A DNA stretch of 64,000 bases, from assembly GCA_001683735.1 (NCBI GenBank), contig LUGG01000010.1:310001-374000 (forward strand), written 5' to 3'. This document shows, in pieces, positions 11,157 through 21,500 of the stretch. The position numbers and the translations under genes were made by a program. The DNA is from Grifola frondosa. Its lineage: Eukaryota > Basidiomycota > Agaricomycetes > Polyporales > Grifolaceae. Numbering within the stretch: the stretch's first letter is position 1; every line of letters begins with the position of its first letter. A model generated the notes under the pieces. The model was not told the origin of the DNA and did no database searches. It worked only from the letters and a program-made list of their open reading frames with translations.

Positions 11157-13265
11157 ATGTTTGCGGCTCTGATGATATTGACTTTGCTGGCAGGCAGCAC
11201 TCTGAGCAGTTTTCATGACTACCAGACCCCGCTCTACGCCGGCACAGATCCCCTGAGGATTCATGGAGTTTCCACGAACATCTCGACGCTCAAATTATCG
11301 TCAGTCACCTTCGATACATATACTGCCTTGAGTCATCCCAGGTTCCCCGCACATCAGGTGAGAGTGAAGAAGAGCAACTTCTGTGACCCGACCGTCAAGT
11401 GAGCATTTGATTCATGTCGGTATGCTGCCAGGGATCCGTGCTGACCTCAGCGTCAAAGCGTATATACAGGTTATTTAGATGTTGATTCAGGCGCGAAACA
11501 TCTTTTCTTCTACTTTTTTGAGAGTCGAAGAGATCCTGCAAAGGGTGCGGTCTGGTAGACGCAATATGAGACCTTTGTAAATTGTTGACGAGCTATATCT
11601 AGACGATGTCATGATGTGGATCAATGGAGGTAAGAAATGAGCATCTTGTCTGTGCCAAGCTCATACCACATGCTTTAGGTCCCGGTTGCTCGTCTTCTAT
11701 GGGTCTTCTCATGGAACTGGGTATTCATTTCTATGATGAGGTGTAATTCAGCCCGTGCTCATCTGTGCCTGTAGGACCTTGCAGTATTGACATGCAAAAC
11801 GTTTCCTCTAACGGCACCATATGGAATCCGTACTCTTGGAATGCCGAGGCTAACATATTCTTCCTCGACCAACCGCAAGTCCCCGTACACGTTGTCACTC
11901 CCCGTGCGAAACTAACATAACCTCTTGGAATAGCGTCGGCGTTGGGTTCTCGTATGCCGACTATGGAGAAACCGTTGAGACCACAGAAGATGCCGCCAAG
12001 AATGTGCACGCCTTTCTCTCCATCTTCTTTGAGTCGTTCTCGCAGTTTAAAGGGCGACCGTTGCACCTCGCCGGCGAATCGTACGGGGTGAGTCGTCTGT
12101 TTCCAAGTGTACTTCGGTGTCTGAATGTATAAAAGGGCCGTTATCTGCCTGCGTTTGCCAGTTACGTATATGACCAGAACCAAGTTGCGCTGGCCGAAGG
12201 CCGAGACACGCTAAACCTAACGAGTGTGCTCATCGGCAACGGTATAACGGACATATCCACGTAAGCATTAACAGGACGGTAGTCAGGTCGTCGACTCGTA
12301 ACTTTTGACTGCAGGCTCTATGCCGGTCGATATGAGATCGAATGTGGAACGGCTGCCCTAGATGTCCCATTCCAATTCATTAGCACTTGCGTGCGCATGA
12401 AGATTGCTGTAAGCCACCCAGCGCATCTGAACGACGGCCATTGCTCCTTGATGCTGATATACGAACTGTAGTTGCCCCGATGCCAAGAAGCCATGCGTCA
12501 GAACTGTGTCGACCAGTTCGACGCGATGAATTGTAGAGCCGCGGTGAACTTCTGCGATTCAGAGTTGAGCACGGGATACTGGGCTAGCGGTCAGTGCGTT
12601 GTATATATCTCCCAAATTCGGATGATTTTTCATCGCGGATGCTTTAAGGACGGAATGTGTACGACATTTCCAAGGTAACTTGTCCGTCTTCCCCGCGCAC
12701 ACGTGCTGAACGCGTTGCAGATGTGTGTGGGCGATAGCTTGTGCTATCTGGAGGATGCGGCCATCAAGGACTTCCTCGACCGCCCAGCCACGCGCGAGCT
12801 CCTCGGCGTTGAGGCACCGAACAATTTCTCGGCCTGCAGCCACGACGTCGGTACGAACTTCAACTCGCACATGGACAAATGGGCCGTGCCCGCGCAGAAC
12901 TACGTTGCTGGACTGCTGGAGCGTGGAATTCGCATGCTCATATATGCAGGCACTTACGATTGGCAGTGCAATTGGGTCGCGAATAAACTGTGGGTAGACA
13001 AGCTCGACTGGACCGGGCAGGCCGAGTACAACGCGCGCGAATGGCGGGACTGGGTCGTCGATGGGAAAAAAGCTGGTGAGACAAAGAAGGCGGGGGTTCT
13101 GATATTCGCCACCATCCGCGGGGCGGGGCATATGATGAGTGTCTCTATGTTTGTGCGGCGATTGACGGTGTTGCTAAAACGTTTGATGGCCCCCACGTCC
13201 CGCATGATAAGCCTGCAGAATCGCAGGCAATGGTGTCTAGATGGTTGGCGCAGATGGAACTTTGA
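11157..13265 (+). CDS. Secreted serine carboxypeptidase (peptidase family S10)
   Basis: The ATG at 11157 starts a hydrophobic signal peptide (MFAALMILTLLAGSTLSS). Conserved S10 landmarks follow in order: GYLDVDSGAKHLFFYFFESR, the substrate-binding WINGGPGCSSSMG, the nucleophile motif GESYGGRYLP (about 12075-12140), the Asp region TYDWQCNWVAN (about 12952) and the catalytic His motif GAGHMVPHDKP (13123-13214). All three catalytic residues are present. About nine introns are evident, most with clear GT-AG ends. The last one (13135-13196) needs AT-AC ends to join GAGHM to VPHDKP. The protein ends WLAQMEL at 13265. It probably works in the secretory route or vacuole, or outside the cell, in C-terminal trimming of peptides. 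Confidence 0.9.
13135..13196 (+). other. Probable AT-AC intron in the carboxypeptidase gene
   Basis: The exon encoding GAGHM ends at 13134. The next bases are ATGAGTGTC, and the coding sequence for VPHDKP resumes at 13197 directly after CCCCAC. The 62-nt length fits the neighbouring introns, and GCTAAAAC near 13173-13180 could serve as the branch site. No GT-AG pair nearby restores the S10 motif. The donor looks like a normal GTGAGT with G1 changed to A, paired with a terminal C, as in U2-type AT-AC introns. Confidence 0.6.
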
Positions 13266-14023
13266 AGTCGTATGCCATGGAAGGTTGTCTCGCTTATTCC
13301 AAGCTATAAATATAGCATCTGTTGAGACGAAGCATCAAATTCGGATTCGTGTCGGTAGGGCAATTATCCAGTTAGATTCTGTGGCTGACGGATACAAAAG
13401 AAGAAATGATTGGTCGGAGTTTGCCATTGGCTGGTTGGGTGGGTGTGAGCGTCCGCCAACAGATTGACGCAAGTGCTGATCGTAGGCAGGTACAATGTTC
13501 CCAGCTTGGTTACACATCTTGCGTATGCACTTGGAACCCTGTGCGCCTTGAGAAATGTGTGTGATGAATCCTTTTGCTGTGATCGCGGAGAGGGTGCGCG
13601 GAGGATGACAAACTCGTTCTGCGACCCAAAGTTGTGTATTTCGCACTGAAAACGACACGAAGAGAAGAGCGACAGGTATACGGAGGTAACCATGGGGATG
13701 ATCTGCCGGTTTCCCCGCACCAGGGCAGCGGTAGGATGACTCGTCGAATCAGCATGTGCTGTAGTATATAGGTATGGCGTATCATGGCCACTTTCCATCA
13801 TCCCCTTCGTTCCTCATCCTCCCCTTTCTTTCGGTGCTTAAGGTGGGTAACTCTTATCTGATAACTCGTCGATGCTTACTGTTTCTGTTATACCTTCAGT
13901 CACTTTCGGGCTGCCCGGTAGCGCCCCTGGACCACTTCCATTCTTTCAGTGCATAGCTCAGCTCGTCCTCCAGCAGGCGTCCCGACTCCGGCAGTTAAGC
14001 AATCTAGGTCCAATCTCAAAATA
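13266..14023. other. Intergenic region
   Basis: About 760 bp between the carboxypeptidase stop and the ferritin-like gene; only short overlapping frames. The CT-rich stretch before 14024 probably belongs to the ferritin-like gene promoter or leader. Confidence 0.5.
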
Positions 14024-15518
14024 ATGCATTCTTTCGCTTCTTTGCTTGCCCTTGCGGCCCCGTTTTTGGCCTATGGCGCCCCTTTGAGGCGCCAGACCAG
14101 TAGTAGTACAGACATTCTGGTGCTGCGTGAGTACTTGAGCCATATTATCACTTATAGAATGCAGAATGACACCATTATTCTGTTATCAGAGTTTGCGGAA
14201 GTTCTAGAGCAGTTTGAGTCGCAATTCTACTCGCAGGCGCTCTCCACATTCCAGGACTCCGACTTCATCTCTGCTGGATTTGTGGATGCTCAAGTGCCCA
14301 TCGAGCAGTTTGTTTCGATCCAGATTGACGAGTCGTCTCATGCCTCAACTCTGGAAGTACGTCATGTTCCCGCCAATCATATGTGGACAATCGTTTATTT
14401 TTGTGCATAGGTGGCTATAGAGTCCCTTGGTGCTTCGTCAATCTCGGGCTGCCAGTTTGATTTCACCTCTGTGCTGGTGGATGTCTCCACCATGGCAGCT
14501 ACAGCTCGCGTGGTCGAGAATCTGGGCGTGTCTGCGTATTTGGGAGCAGCGAGCCTTATATCTGACCCTGTCCTTCTCACTGCCGCCGCCAGTATCATGA
14601 CCATCGAGGCTCGTCATCAGACGATTTTGAACATCCTCACCGCAGGCACCGCCATCCCTCAAGCCTACGATATTGCGTTCACGCCCAGCGAGGTGCTCGC
14701 TATCGCCAGCACCTTCATCTCGGGCTGCGACATTGGTATTACTGGTACGTCGTTATAAAATTTCATGGTCTACAGATGTATGACTATTTTCGTAGCGAAC
14801 CCCACTCTGTCCACCACGAACACTGGAAGCGTCCAGCCTGGTACCCAACTGTCGTTCGCATCTCCCGCTCTTAACAGTTCTACTTCCACTGCTGTGAGCC
14901 GCAAAGTTCCGCTGTCCACGAACGCTTTCCATTCTGACTGTTCTTCCGCAGGGCTTTTTCTGCCAAATGCTCGTCGGCGGTGCGCCCTCCTCCATCTCTC
15001 TCCCCTTCGACAACTGCGTCGTCCCCACGGGCATCAACGGCCCCGTCGCGATCTTCATCACCGTGGACGACCAGGCGCTGATCAACAACGTCCGCGACCG
15101 TGCGGAGATCGACATCATCGCGGGCCCCACCATGGCCTTCATCGACACCGACCCGCAGCTCCTCAGCCAGCTCGCGCTCGCTGGTTCGCAGTCGGACGTC
15201 GCCAGCACCTCGACTGAGACGATCTCGCCCAACCAGGCCAGCTCAATCCTCTCCAGCGCAGCCGCGGCCAGCACTATCGCGACATCCACGGACACCTCTG
15301 CTGCCGCCAGCACCACCGACATGAGCTCTGCGAGTGCCACGGACAGTGCGTCCGCGAGCAGCACCGACAGCGCTTCTGCCTCTGCACCGACCTCTGGAAC
15401 GTCGAACGACGCATCTGCGTCGTCGACGAGCGTCGTCCAGTCTGCTGGCGGGCCCAACCTGTACACGGGCCCGAGTGCGGACGGCAGCGTCACTGTCAAC
15501 GGCTGGACCACTTCCTAA
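14024..15518 (+). CDS. Secreted ferritin-like domain protein (Rds1-like)
   Basis: Begins MHSFASLLALAAPFLAYGAP, a clear signal peptide. Four introns (near 14126-14190, 14356-14410, 14745-14796 and 14895-14951) give one continuous frame. The central part (FAEVLEQFESQFYSQALSTF, then IQIDESSHASTLE, later MTIEARHQTILN) matches the fungal Ferritin_2/Rds1 class, a four-helix ferritin-like fold with Glu/His residues at the metal-ligand positions. The C-terminal ~110 residues are Ser/Ala/Thr-rich low complexity, typical of O-glycosylated fungal wall or surface proteins. No clear hydrophobic GPI-type tail follows. In S. pombe, Rds1 is stress- and nutrient-responsive; the function here is inferred only from family resemblance. 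Confidence 0.8.
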
Positions 15519-16027
15519 GTAGCTGGTTGTTTGGCGCACTTGATTGGGATGGGCCGAGATAACGGACTTTTTGTTTGTACCACGGACTGGCCGCAAGGAC
15601 TATCACGCAGGCATTTGATAGGTGCATTGGCTTGCAGGTTGCTTAATTGTTGTTGGACTCTTGGTATCTTTTGATGATTCCTTACGATACTGCTTTTCAC
15701 TGTTGTCGGGGAGCACGGGTTGTGCATGCTGGTCCAATGTGTCTGTACCTGCTTCGTGCAATGCTAGGTACTGTTACTTTTGGCCGAGAAAATCAGTGGG
15801 TTCCTGCCACTGCCAGGTTCGCGACGACGATTCCGGTCTCTGCTCGAGTCAACTGCAAACTTCTATTCTACACATTACTGCTGGGTATATGAACCGCATA
15901 CAAGCCATGGTATCGTACGGAAAACTAGCCGGTATAAATACTACGTCTACACTCCGCCCCTTACAGCCCTCCTCGACACACTCTAATCCCATAACATGTC
16001 TAGCCTCGTCTTAACAATACTCGACAA
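15519..16027. other. Intergenic region between convergent genes
   Basis: About 510 bp holding the 3' ends of the ferritin-like gene and the EAF gene. No further feature recognised. Confidence 0.5.
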
Positions 16028-17975
16028 CTATTCATCTTCGCTATCATCGCTACTCGAATAATCGGTGTCGTCCGCCCACTCCGAGGCGCCACCAGCAAAC
16101 TGGTTCAGGCTCACCGGATGCCGATCGGCGACGGGGGACATCGCGCCCGCGAGGAAATCGTCGTCATCGTTCAGCGTGCCGGCATCCACGTCCATGTCCG
16201 CGCCGAGGTGTTGGTTCATCTCCGCCTCGAACGCAGTCATGTCGATCTCTTCCTCCTCGTTCTCGTTCTCATTCTCGTCCTCGTCCTCCAAGACGATCGC
16301 TATTGGGCGGGAGGAGGTCGGCACGATCTCCTCCATCTCGATCCTGCGCGGCGCAGCGGCGGGCTGCACTTCGTACCATTCCTCTTCGTCAGAGTCCACC
16401 ACCGCGGGCACGGGCGCGGGTGCGGGTGCGGCGGGGAGGAGCGGCATGGCGACTGGTGCGCGAGACGATCCGGGTAGGGAGAGCGCCGAGGAAGGCATAC
16501 TTACTGCGACGGAAGACGAGGGAAGTGACAGCGGGTTCGCAGACGCGCCACCGCCAGGCAGTGCCAGGCCGACCGTCTGTGATTTTGCGCGTGGTGGAGG
16601 CGACAGTCGCGCACGCTTCGCAGGCGACACCGGCTGTGCGAGACGACCGAACTCTAAGGTCTCTTCTTCTACATCAGGGGCATATGCGCGCTTGCCACTG
16701 GCAGGCACAGACGGAGGAGGGGGTATACTCGGGCTGGGCGCAGCAGGCTTGCCCTTGAGTTTGGGAGCTGCTGCTGCTGGCGAGGCTGCAGCTGGACGCG
16801 GCTTGGGCGGAGGAGGCTGTGGCCGCGCAGGTGTAGGCTTCACAACTGGCGGCGGGGCCTTCACAACTGGTGGCGGGGGCTTCACAACCGGTGGCGGGGG
16901 CTTCGGCTTTGCCTGTGGCGGGGCAGGGGCGGAGGGGCGAGAGGGTCTTGCCTCTACTATCTCGCCCTCGCTCTCTTCTTCCTCCTCCTCCTTCCTTACC
17001 TCCCGTTTTTTCTTGGTTTGGGTTACCTTTGGAATGGGGGCTTTGAGTTTCGCTTTGCTTGTCGTGGCAGTCCTAGTCGGGGTGACCTTGTCCCGTGTCG
17101 CTGCAGAGGCGATAGCAGCTTCGAATTCGTCGTCGATCTCGCCGTCCGCATCTTCTGTCCCGTTGAGCGTGGCATCGAGATGCTGTGTGTTGGCCTCTAG
17201 GCGGGGCTTGGACTGAGTGTGAGAGGAAGAGCTGGATGTTGTGGCGGATATACGAGGGGGAGGCGCAGGTGCAGCTACAGTAAACGTCAATGTACTCAGC
17301 TGTGGAACAGTATCAATACTGGAACAGATGGGGACGTACGAGAACCCGGGAAGCGAGGCGCATACGTGGTCTTGCGGTCGTAATTCAGGTTCACAATGGA
17401 GTCGAGTTTCTCCAGGGTAAATGTCTGTTAGATGTGTTCATATGTTGGCAAATTAAAATGAGGGCAGACACTCGAACGTACCCCCAGCTCCTCGTCGTAG
17501 ATAAGCACACACTCCCACTCTTTCGCAGGTAACTCCGTACCCGCAAAGACATGACCACCTTCGCCAGTCTGCCCACCATCCGTTCAGCACTGACACACAA
17601 GCAAAATGAACGTATCCACTGCAAACCTGAGTACTTGCACGCTCCACGATAACGCTGGTGAGACTGACGGGATCCTTGCTATCCCTGCTTTCCTTGCCTT
17701 TCTTTGTCTCAATGGTGCCGGGCTTCGTCGAATCAACCGACTCTGGCTTGAAGTTATCTGCGCAGTGAACCCCCAAGAGTGAGCCCCTAGCTGCTGATAC
17801 ATGACAGGTTGGGAAGATACCAACAGCGGATGGAGAAGAAATCGCGATCAGGGATCCTGCTCTTGGGAGCAGCGCCACCCTTGCGGGCTTTGAGAGCGCG
17901 CCCAAGAGATGAGCCGATGCTGACTTGGTGTCGGCCTGTGGCAGGCATCCATGAGTTGGATGGGGTTCCCGCCAT
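16028..17975 (-). CDS. EAF-type RNA polymerase II elongation factor
   Basis: The ATG at 17975 begins MAGTPSNSWMPATGRHQVSI. The N-terminal exons carry the EAF (ELL-associated factor) domain: SIGSSLGRALKARKGG, then YNFKPESVDSTKPGTIETKK, then a segment with ELPAKEWECVLIYDEE and TFTLEKLDSIVNLNYDRKT. EAF proteins bind ELL and stimulate RNA polymerase II elongation in the nucleus. Introns lie near 17762-17842, 17578-17628, 17418-17480 and 17290-17345. The long last exon (17290-16028) encodes a disordered, Pro-rich and acidic tail. It includes three or four repeats of KPPPPVV type and ends in a Ser/Asp cluster (DDTDYSSSDDSEDE), which fits the acidic transactivation region of EAF proteins. A long plus-strand frame over this exon is a shadow. 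Confidence 0.85.
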
Positions 17976-18135
17976 GGTGGAGAGAAGAGCTGAGTGGACG
18001 TGGGTCGGATCTGCCACAAGCTCTTTGCAACTTTCAAACCAGGCCACTGTGGCCGACCCGGAAACCCAAAAGTGCCACCACAAGCCACCCTCACAATGAA
18101 GGCACGGATGATAAGTAAATAACAATTATGTGTGT

Positions 18136-18209
18136 GGCCGGCTAGCTCAGTTGGTTAGAGCGTGGTGCTAATAACACCAAGGTCGTCGGTTCGATCCCGA
18201 CGTTGGCCA
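18136..18209 (+). tRNA. tRNA-Ile (anticodon AAU)
   Basis: 74 nt with full cloverleaf. The acceptor stem GGCCGGC pairs with GTTGGCC (two G-U pairs). The D-arm follows TAGCTCAGTTGG. The anticodon loop CTAATAA has anticodon AAT, the T-arm carries GGTTCGATCC, and the discriminator base is A. There is no intron. A-box (TAGCTCAGTTGG) and B-box (GGTTCGATCCC) internal promoter elements are both present. Confidence 0.95.
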
Positions 18210-18261
18210 TTAGTACTGAGGAATATATTTTTGTCACGGAGTGACCGAGAAAATGTAAATT

Positions 18262-18350
18262 CAATTGCCCTTCTTCAAGCAGGCGAGCGCACGACACACT
18301 TGTCTGTATTCGTACATATTCAAATTCAGATCATTCTTCAAAAATAAACC
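18262..18350 (-). pseudogene. Remnant of a fourth copy of the tandem unknown family (C-terminus)
   Basis: The minus strand encodes LKNDLNLNMYEYRQVCRALA up to a stop at 18262. This lines up with the C-terminus of the neighbouring gene at 18623-19621 (LKNGLKLNTYECRQVCLGFA). Upstream sequence (18351-18540) is too diverged to follow. The CACATGATCGCGACG motif at 18558 would sit in this copy's promoter. Confidence 0.55.
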
Positions 18351-18557
18351 CTGTGTCTTGGAACTAGTGCTATATGGTACACGAATACCTGACCGCCGTG
18401 CACGCTGCTCCTGGAATGTAAAACTACCTAGTTATTCAGCAACATGTCCGATGAGTGCTAGCGTCGCAATACTTCTCTTCTGTTCGATGCTCAACTGCCT
18501 CATGCCTCGGTGGTTCAAACTTCATACAACATACTAAGATCAACTCGCTTTCACGAT

Positions 18558-18581
18558 CACATGATCGCGACGCGACGCGAC
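18558..18581. promoter_or_regulatory. Shared upstream motif, copy 1 (CACATGATCGCGACGCG...)
   Basis: A CAC-A/G-TGA core followed by repeated GCGAC units. Similar sequences are found at 20949-20971 and 28333-28356, each about 160-200 bp upstream of a family gene start. Here it lies upstream of the remnant copy. A conserved regulatory site is inferred. Confidence 0.4.
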
Positions 18582-18622
18582 TTCAGTAGACAACAAAACA
18601 AGGACATTGCAGCGCCGCAGCC

Positions 18623-19621
18623 CTAGTTGGTATTTGCCAAACGTGCGAACCCAAGGCACACCTGTCGACACTCGTACGTGTTCAGCTTCAGGCCATTCTT
18701 CAACATCGACATCTGCTCTGCTTCCGGCCAATGGGCCATATTCCGGAGCCGGGCATCACTGTTGATCCCAGCATTCATGAAGCGGGTGGCCAGACGATCA
18801 AATGCGCGATCAATTGACTTCAAGAAGGTTTGCACCTCGTCCTCACCAGAGGTGGGTGCCGCTGCAGCGCTTGGCAGAGCACGCGCGGATGCCGCACTCT
18901 CTGAGGCTTGAGGGCGGCTCGCTTTCGTTGCGTACTACACATGATACGTTGGTTTGCGGACTATCTGACGCTTCAGAAGAGGTCTACTTACCCCTCTCTC
19001 ATGCGGTCCCGGGGATACAACTTCGGCCGCTGGCACGTTCGCCGTCGTATTTGAAACCTGAGTAGGAGACCGAGTGTGTCGAGGCTGTGACGGGCCACCA
19101 ATACATAGAAGCCTTCAGCATCGTCATCAGGCAAATGAGTGAAGATTCGTCACCTCAGATGGTATATTCGCTTTTTCCCGTTGGTCATTGCGGGCCACCT
19201 CTGCGCGAGCAGCGATACGCTTGTTTTGCTTGAATACTTTACTAGAAGTCCATCGCGAGCCGTAGAATTGGACGGGCCACGCATCGACATATCTCGTAAA
19301 GAACGGATAAGTTCTTATAGCCTGTCACAATATATGAGATTGAGTATACACCGTAGGAACATGCAAATGAATGTATTCACATCGCTGATGTATCTTTGCT
19401 TTCGTGCAGGGTGCTGTTCCGACCATTTCACACCTGGAACCATGAGATGCCGCAATATTATTCGCAGGTGATTCTGTCCATGAACCTGGTCAGACAACTC
19501 GTAGCAGTGTGAGATGTAAACGTACCATACAATCCTTGTAGCGTCGTGGATTGTTTAAAAGTTTCATTGCCTTTTGTAAAGATCGCATCTTCCTGTGGTG
19601 GGGTTTAGGAATTGGGCGCAT
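18623..19621 (-). CDS. Tandem unknown family protein, copy B
   Basis: Four or five exons can be followed from ATG 19621 (MRPIPKPHHRKMRS). The next exon (NHLRIILRHLMVPGVKW) is followed by one encoding AIRTYPFFTRYVDAWPVQFY, then a basic/polar linker, and a last exon ending in a helical C-terminal domain (FLKSIDRAFDRLATRFMNAG, then WPEAEQ, then TYECRQVCLGFARLANTN). The same order of exons and motifs is seen in the copies at 19921-20789 and 27209-28132. I do not recognise the family and assign no function. The first exon is shared mainly with copy A, and the D-x-WP motif is common to the copies. Confidence 0.6.
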
Positions 19622-19920
19622 CTCTGCCAGTATGTAGTTCGTGCAGTAGAACAATGTTGTTCGAAAGCGAGGTTGAATATATAAATACAATGAACTGGTG
19701 CCTTATTTCCAACATTTCTCATGGTTGGTGGATCTGGAAAGGCCCTGAGAATCCATAGTAGGAATATCTCCACCGCGAGTCTGCTTGGCCAGATTAAGAC
19801 AGTTCACATATTTCAATTTCACTGAATAGGCATCGTACCGAATGCGGACAGTTGTCTGAGTTGTTAGCTATATATTCTCTGTACCATTTCTTTGATAAAT
19901 GATATACCATTACAATTACT

Positions 19921-20789
19921 TTACCAAATGTTCTTCATTTGAACAAATCCACGACAGAGCTGCCTGCACTCGTATATGCTCAATTTGAGGTCATCCCTGA
20001 AAAAAGACTCTTGTTCAGCCTCCGGCCAGCCAGCTACGCGTTGAAGACGTGCACTGTCGTCCAGTCCCGCGTCTATGAAACGCGAGGCTAAATATTCCAT
20101 CGTCGAGTCAATCTCATGCAAGAATGTTCTGATGTATTCCTGGTCCGAGACTGCCGTGGAAGCCGTCGTCGGTGGACCATTCTGCAGGACGCACTCGGAT
20201 GGGGTGCCCACGTCAAATTGAGGGCGGATACTGTCATTTTTTCGCTATCACTCGCACATCAGGATATAGTTTTATTTTACTTGGCTGTCAACGTACCTGT
20301 GGACTCAGGGTTCTCAGCTCGGAAGGAGCAACATGTGTGGTAACTTTCTCTCTGGCACGGCGTTCGAAATATTCGTCCTTGGCAAGCCTCTGTTTTGCAT
20401 ATAGTTCAATCGGCCACCCATCCTCGAATCTCTTGAAGTATGGAAGAGATTGAATAGCCTGACATCAAAATCAATGTTCCCCACATTTGAGCAACTCGAC
20501 TATAGATCGTGTCGATTGCAAATCCTTGCATACCTGACGAATGTACTCCTTCTGCCGTGTGGAATTCTGCCTTTTCCAGACCACAGCAGGTTCCAGTGTG
20601 CGCTCCATGATTTCCCTCAAAGTAGTCTGAGAGGGAAAAAAACCCACTTGTGAATATGGGGGTTGTAAAAATTGTTTGAGTTGCACATACTACTACAACT
20701 TGAAACATCTCTGGATCATCTTCAAGTAACATCGCCCTTTTAGATGACCGTTTGATCCAGTTATCAGCTGGTTTAGGGATAGGTCTCAT
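19921..20789 (-). CDS. Tandem unknown family protein, copy A
   Basis: ATG 20789 gives MRPIPKPADNWIKRSSKRAM. The next exon encodes TTLREIMERTLEPAVVWKRQ, followed by AIQSLPYFKRFEDGWPIELY and a charged linker, then a final exon from about 20238 (acceptor GATAG) through HEIDSTMEYLASRFIDAGLD and WPEAEQESFF to the stop at 19921. GT-AG introns separate the exons and the frame is intact with this acceptor choice. It is a paralogue of copies B and C. Function unknown. Upstream motif CACGTGATC...GCGACGCG lies at 20949. Confidence 0.6.
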
Positions 20790-20948
20790 GGGCAATTTAT
20801 GGAGGGCGAGAGACGGCGAAGAGACATCTTCCGATGTACATAGCAGGCCTGAGTTGGTTTTCAAACCACAGCTCGTTGCAGTAAGAGCTACCCTGCACGT
20901 AGGCCTGAGATACAGGCTTTCCCACTGCAAGTGTTCGTTGAAGTGGAT

Positions 20949-20971
20949 CACGTGATCGTGTCGCGACGCGT
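20949..20971. promoter_or_regulatory. Shared upstream motif, copy 2
   Basis: CACGTGATCG followed by TCGCGACGCGT, about 160 bp upstream of copy A. It contains both an E-box (CACGTG) and an MCB-like ACGCGT. Confidence 0.4.
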
Positions 20972-21107
20972 CAATCTGAGATCGCACGCATTAGATTGAA
21001 TGTCCTCCCTCAGTTAACCTCAGTTGCATGCTGCACAAAGTCTCAAATGGAATGCCGATCAACCAGCATGCGCGGGCGTGAAGGGGATGGGAACAGGCGA
21101 AGCACGA

Positions 21108-21112
21108 GAAGA
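21108..21112. repeat. 5-bp target duplication of the Copia element, left
   Basis: GAAGA precedes the 5' LTR, and the same GAAGA follows the 3' LTR at 27108-27112. It is the normal 5-bp integration footprint. Confidence 0.9.
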
Positions 21113-21363
21113 TGTGAAATCCGGACTTCCCGGAGTCACCGCTACGTTACCGTTACGTTACTTGTCACACACATCGCTATTGGTCCCCCCCGATTCCAAC
21201 TCTTTCCTCAGTCGTTCTACCATTGCGACTGAGGTGAGTTTCGTTCGCAGTATCCCTGTATGCTAGCATACTCACCTTAGTGCAGTCTGATCTAGTGTAC
21301 AGGTACCGAATACAGTCGTTCTACCATTGCGACTGAGTCTGATCTAGTGTACAGCTTTTAACA
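21113..21363 (+). repeat. 5' LTR
   Basis: 251 bp, TG...CA ends. It contains an internal duplicated block (ACCATTGCGACTGAG occurs twice). It differs from the 3' LTR only by one C in the C-run near 21185. Confidence 0.92.
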
Positions 21364-21500
21364 GGTTATGAGCCGTTTCTTCTAGCCCCCGTAGGCAGAA
21401 GCGTTGTACACTATCGACTCTCGGTAGACTCGAAGCACCCACAAACGTTGCATCTGTTCTTGTTGCTACCTTCCATCATCTTTAGCGAACTCTCGTTATA

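Noticed and set aside
16065..17216. Open frame of 383 codons on the plus strand
   Set aside because: It lies entirely antisense to the long last exon of the EAF gene, whose acidic/Pro-rich composition makes open antisense frames likely. Its Ser/Gly-rich translation resembles no family.
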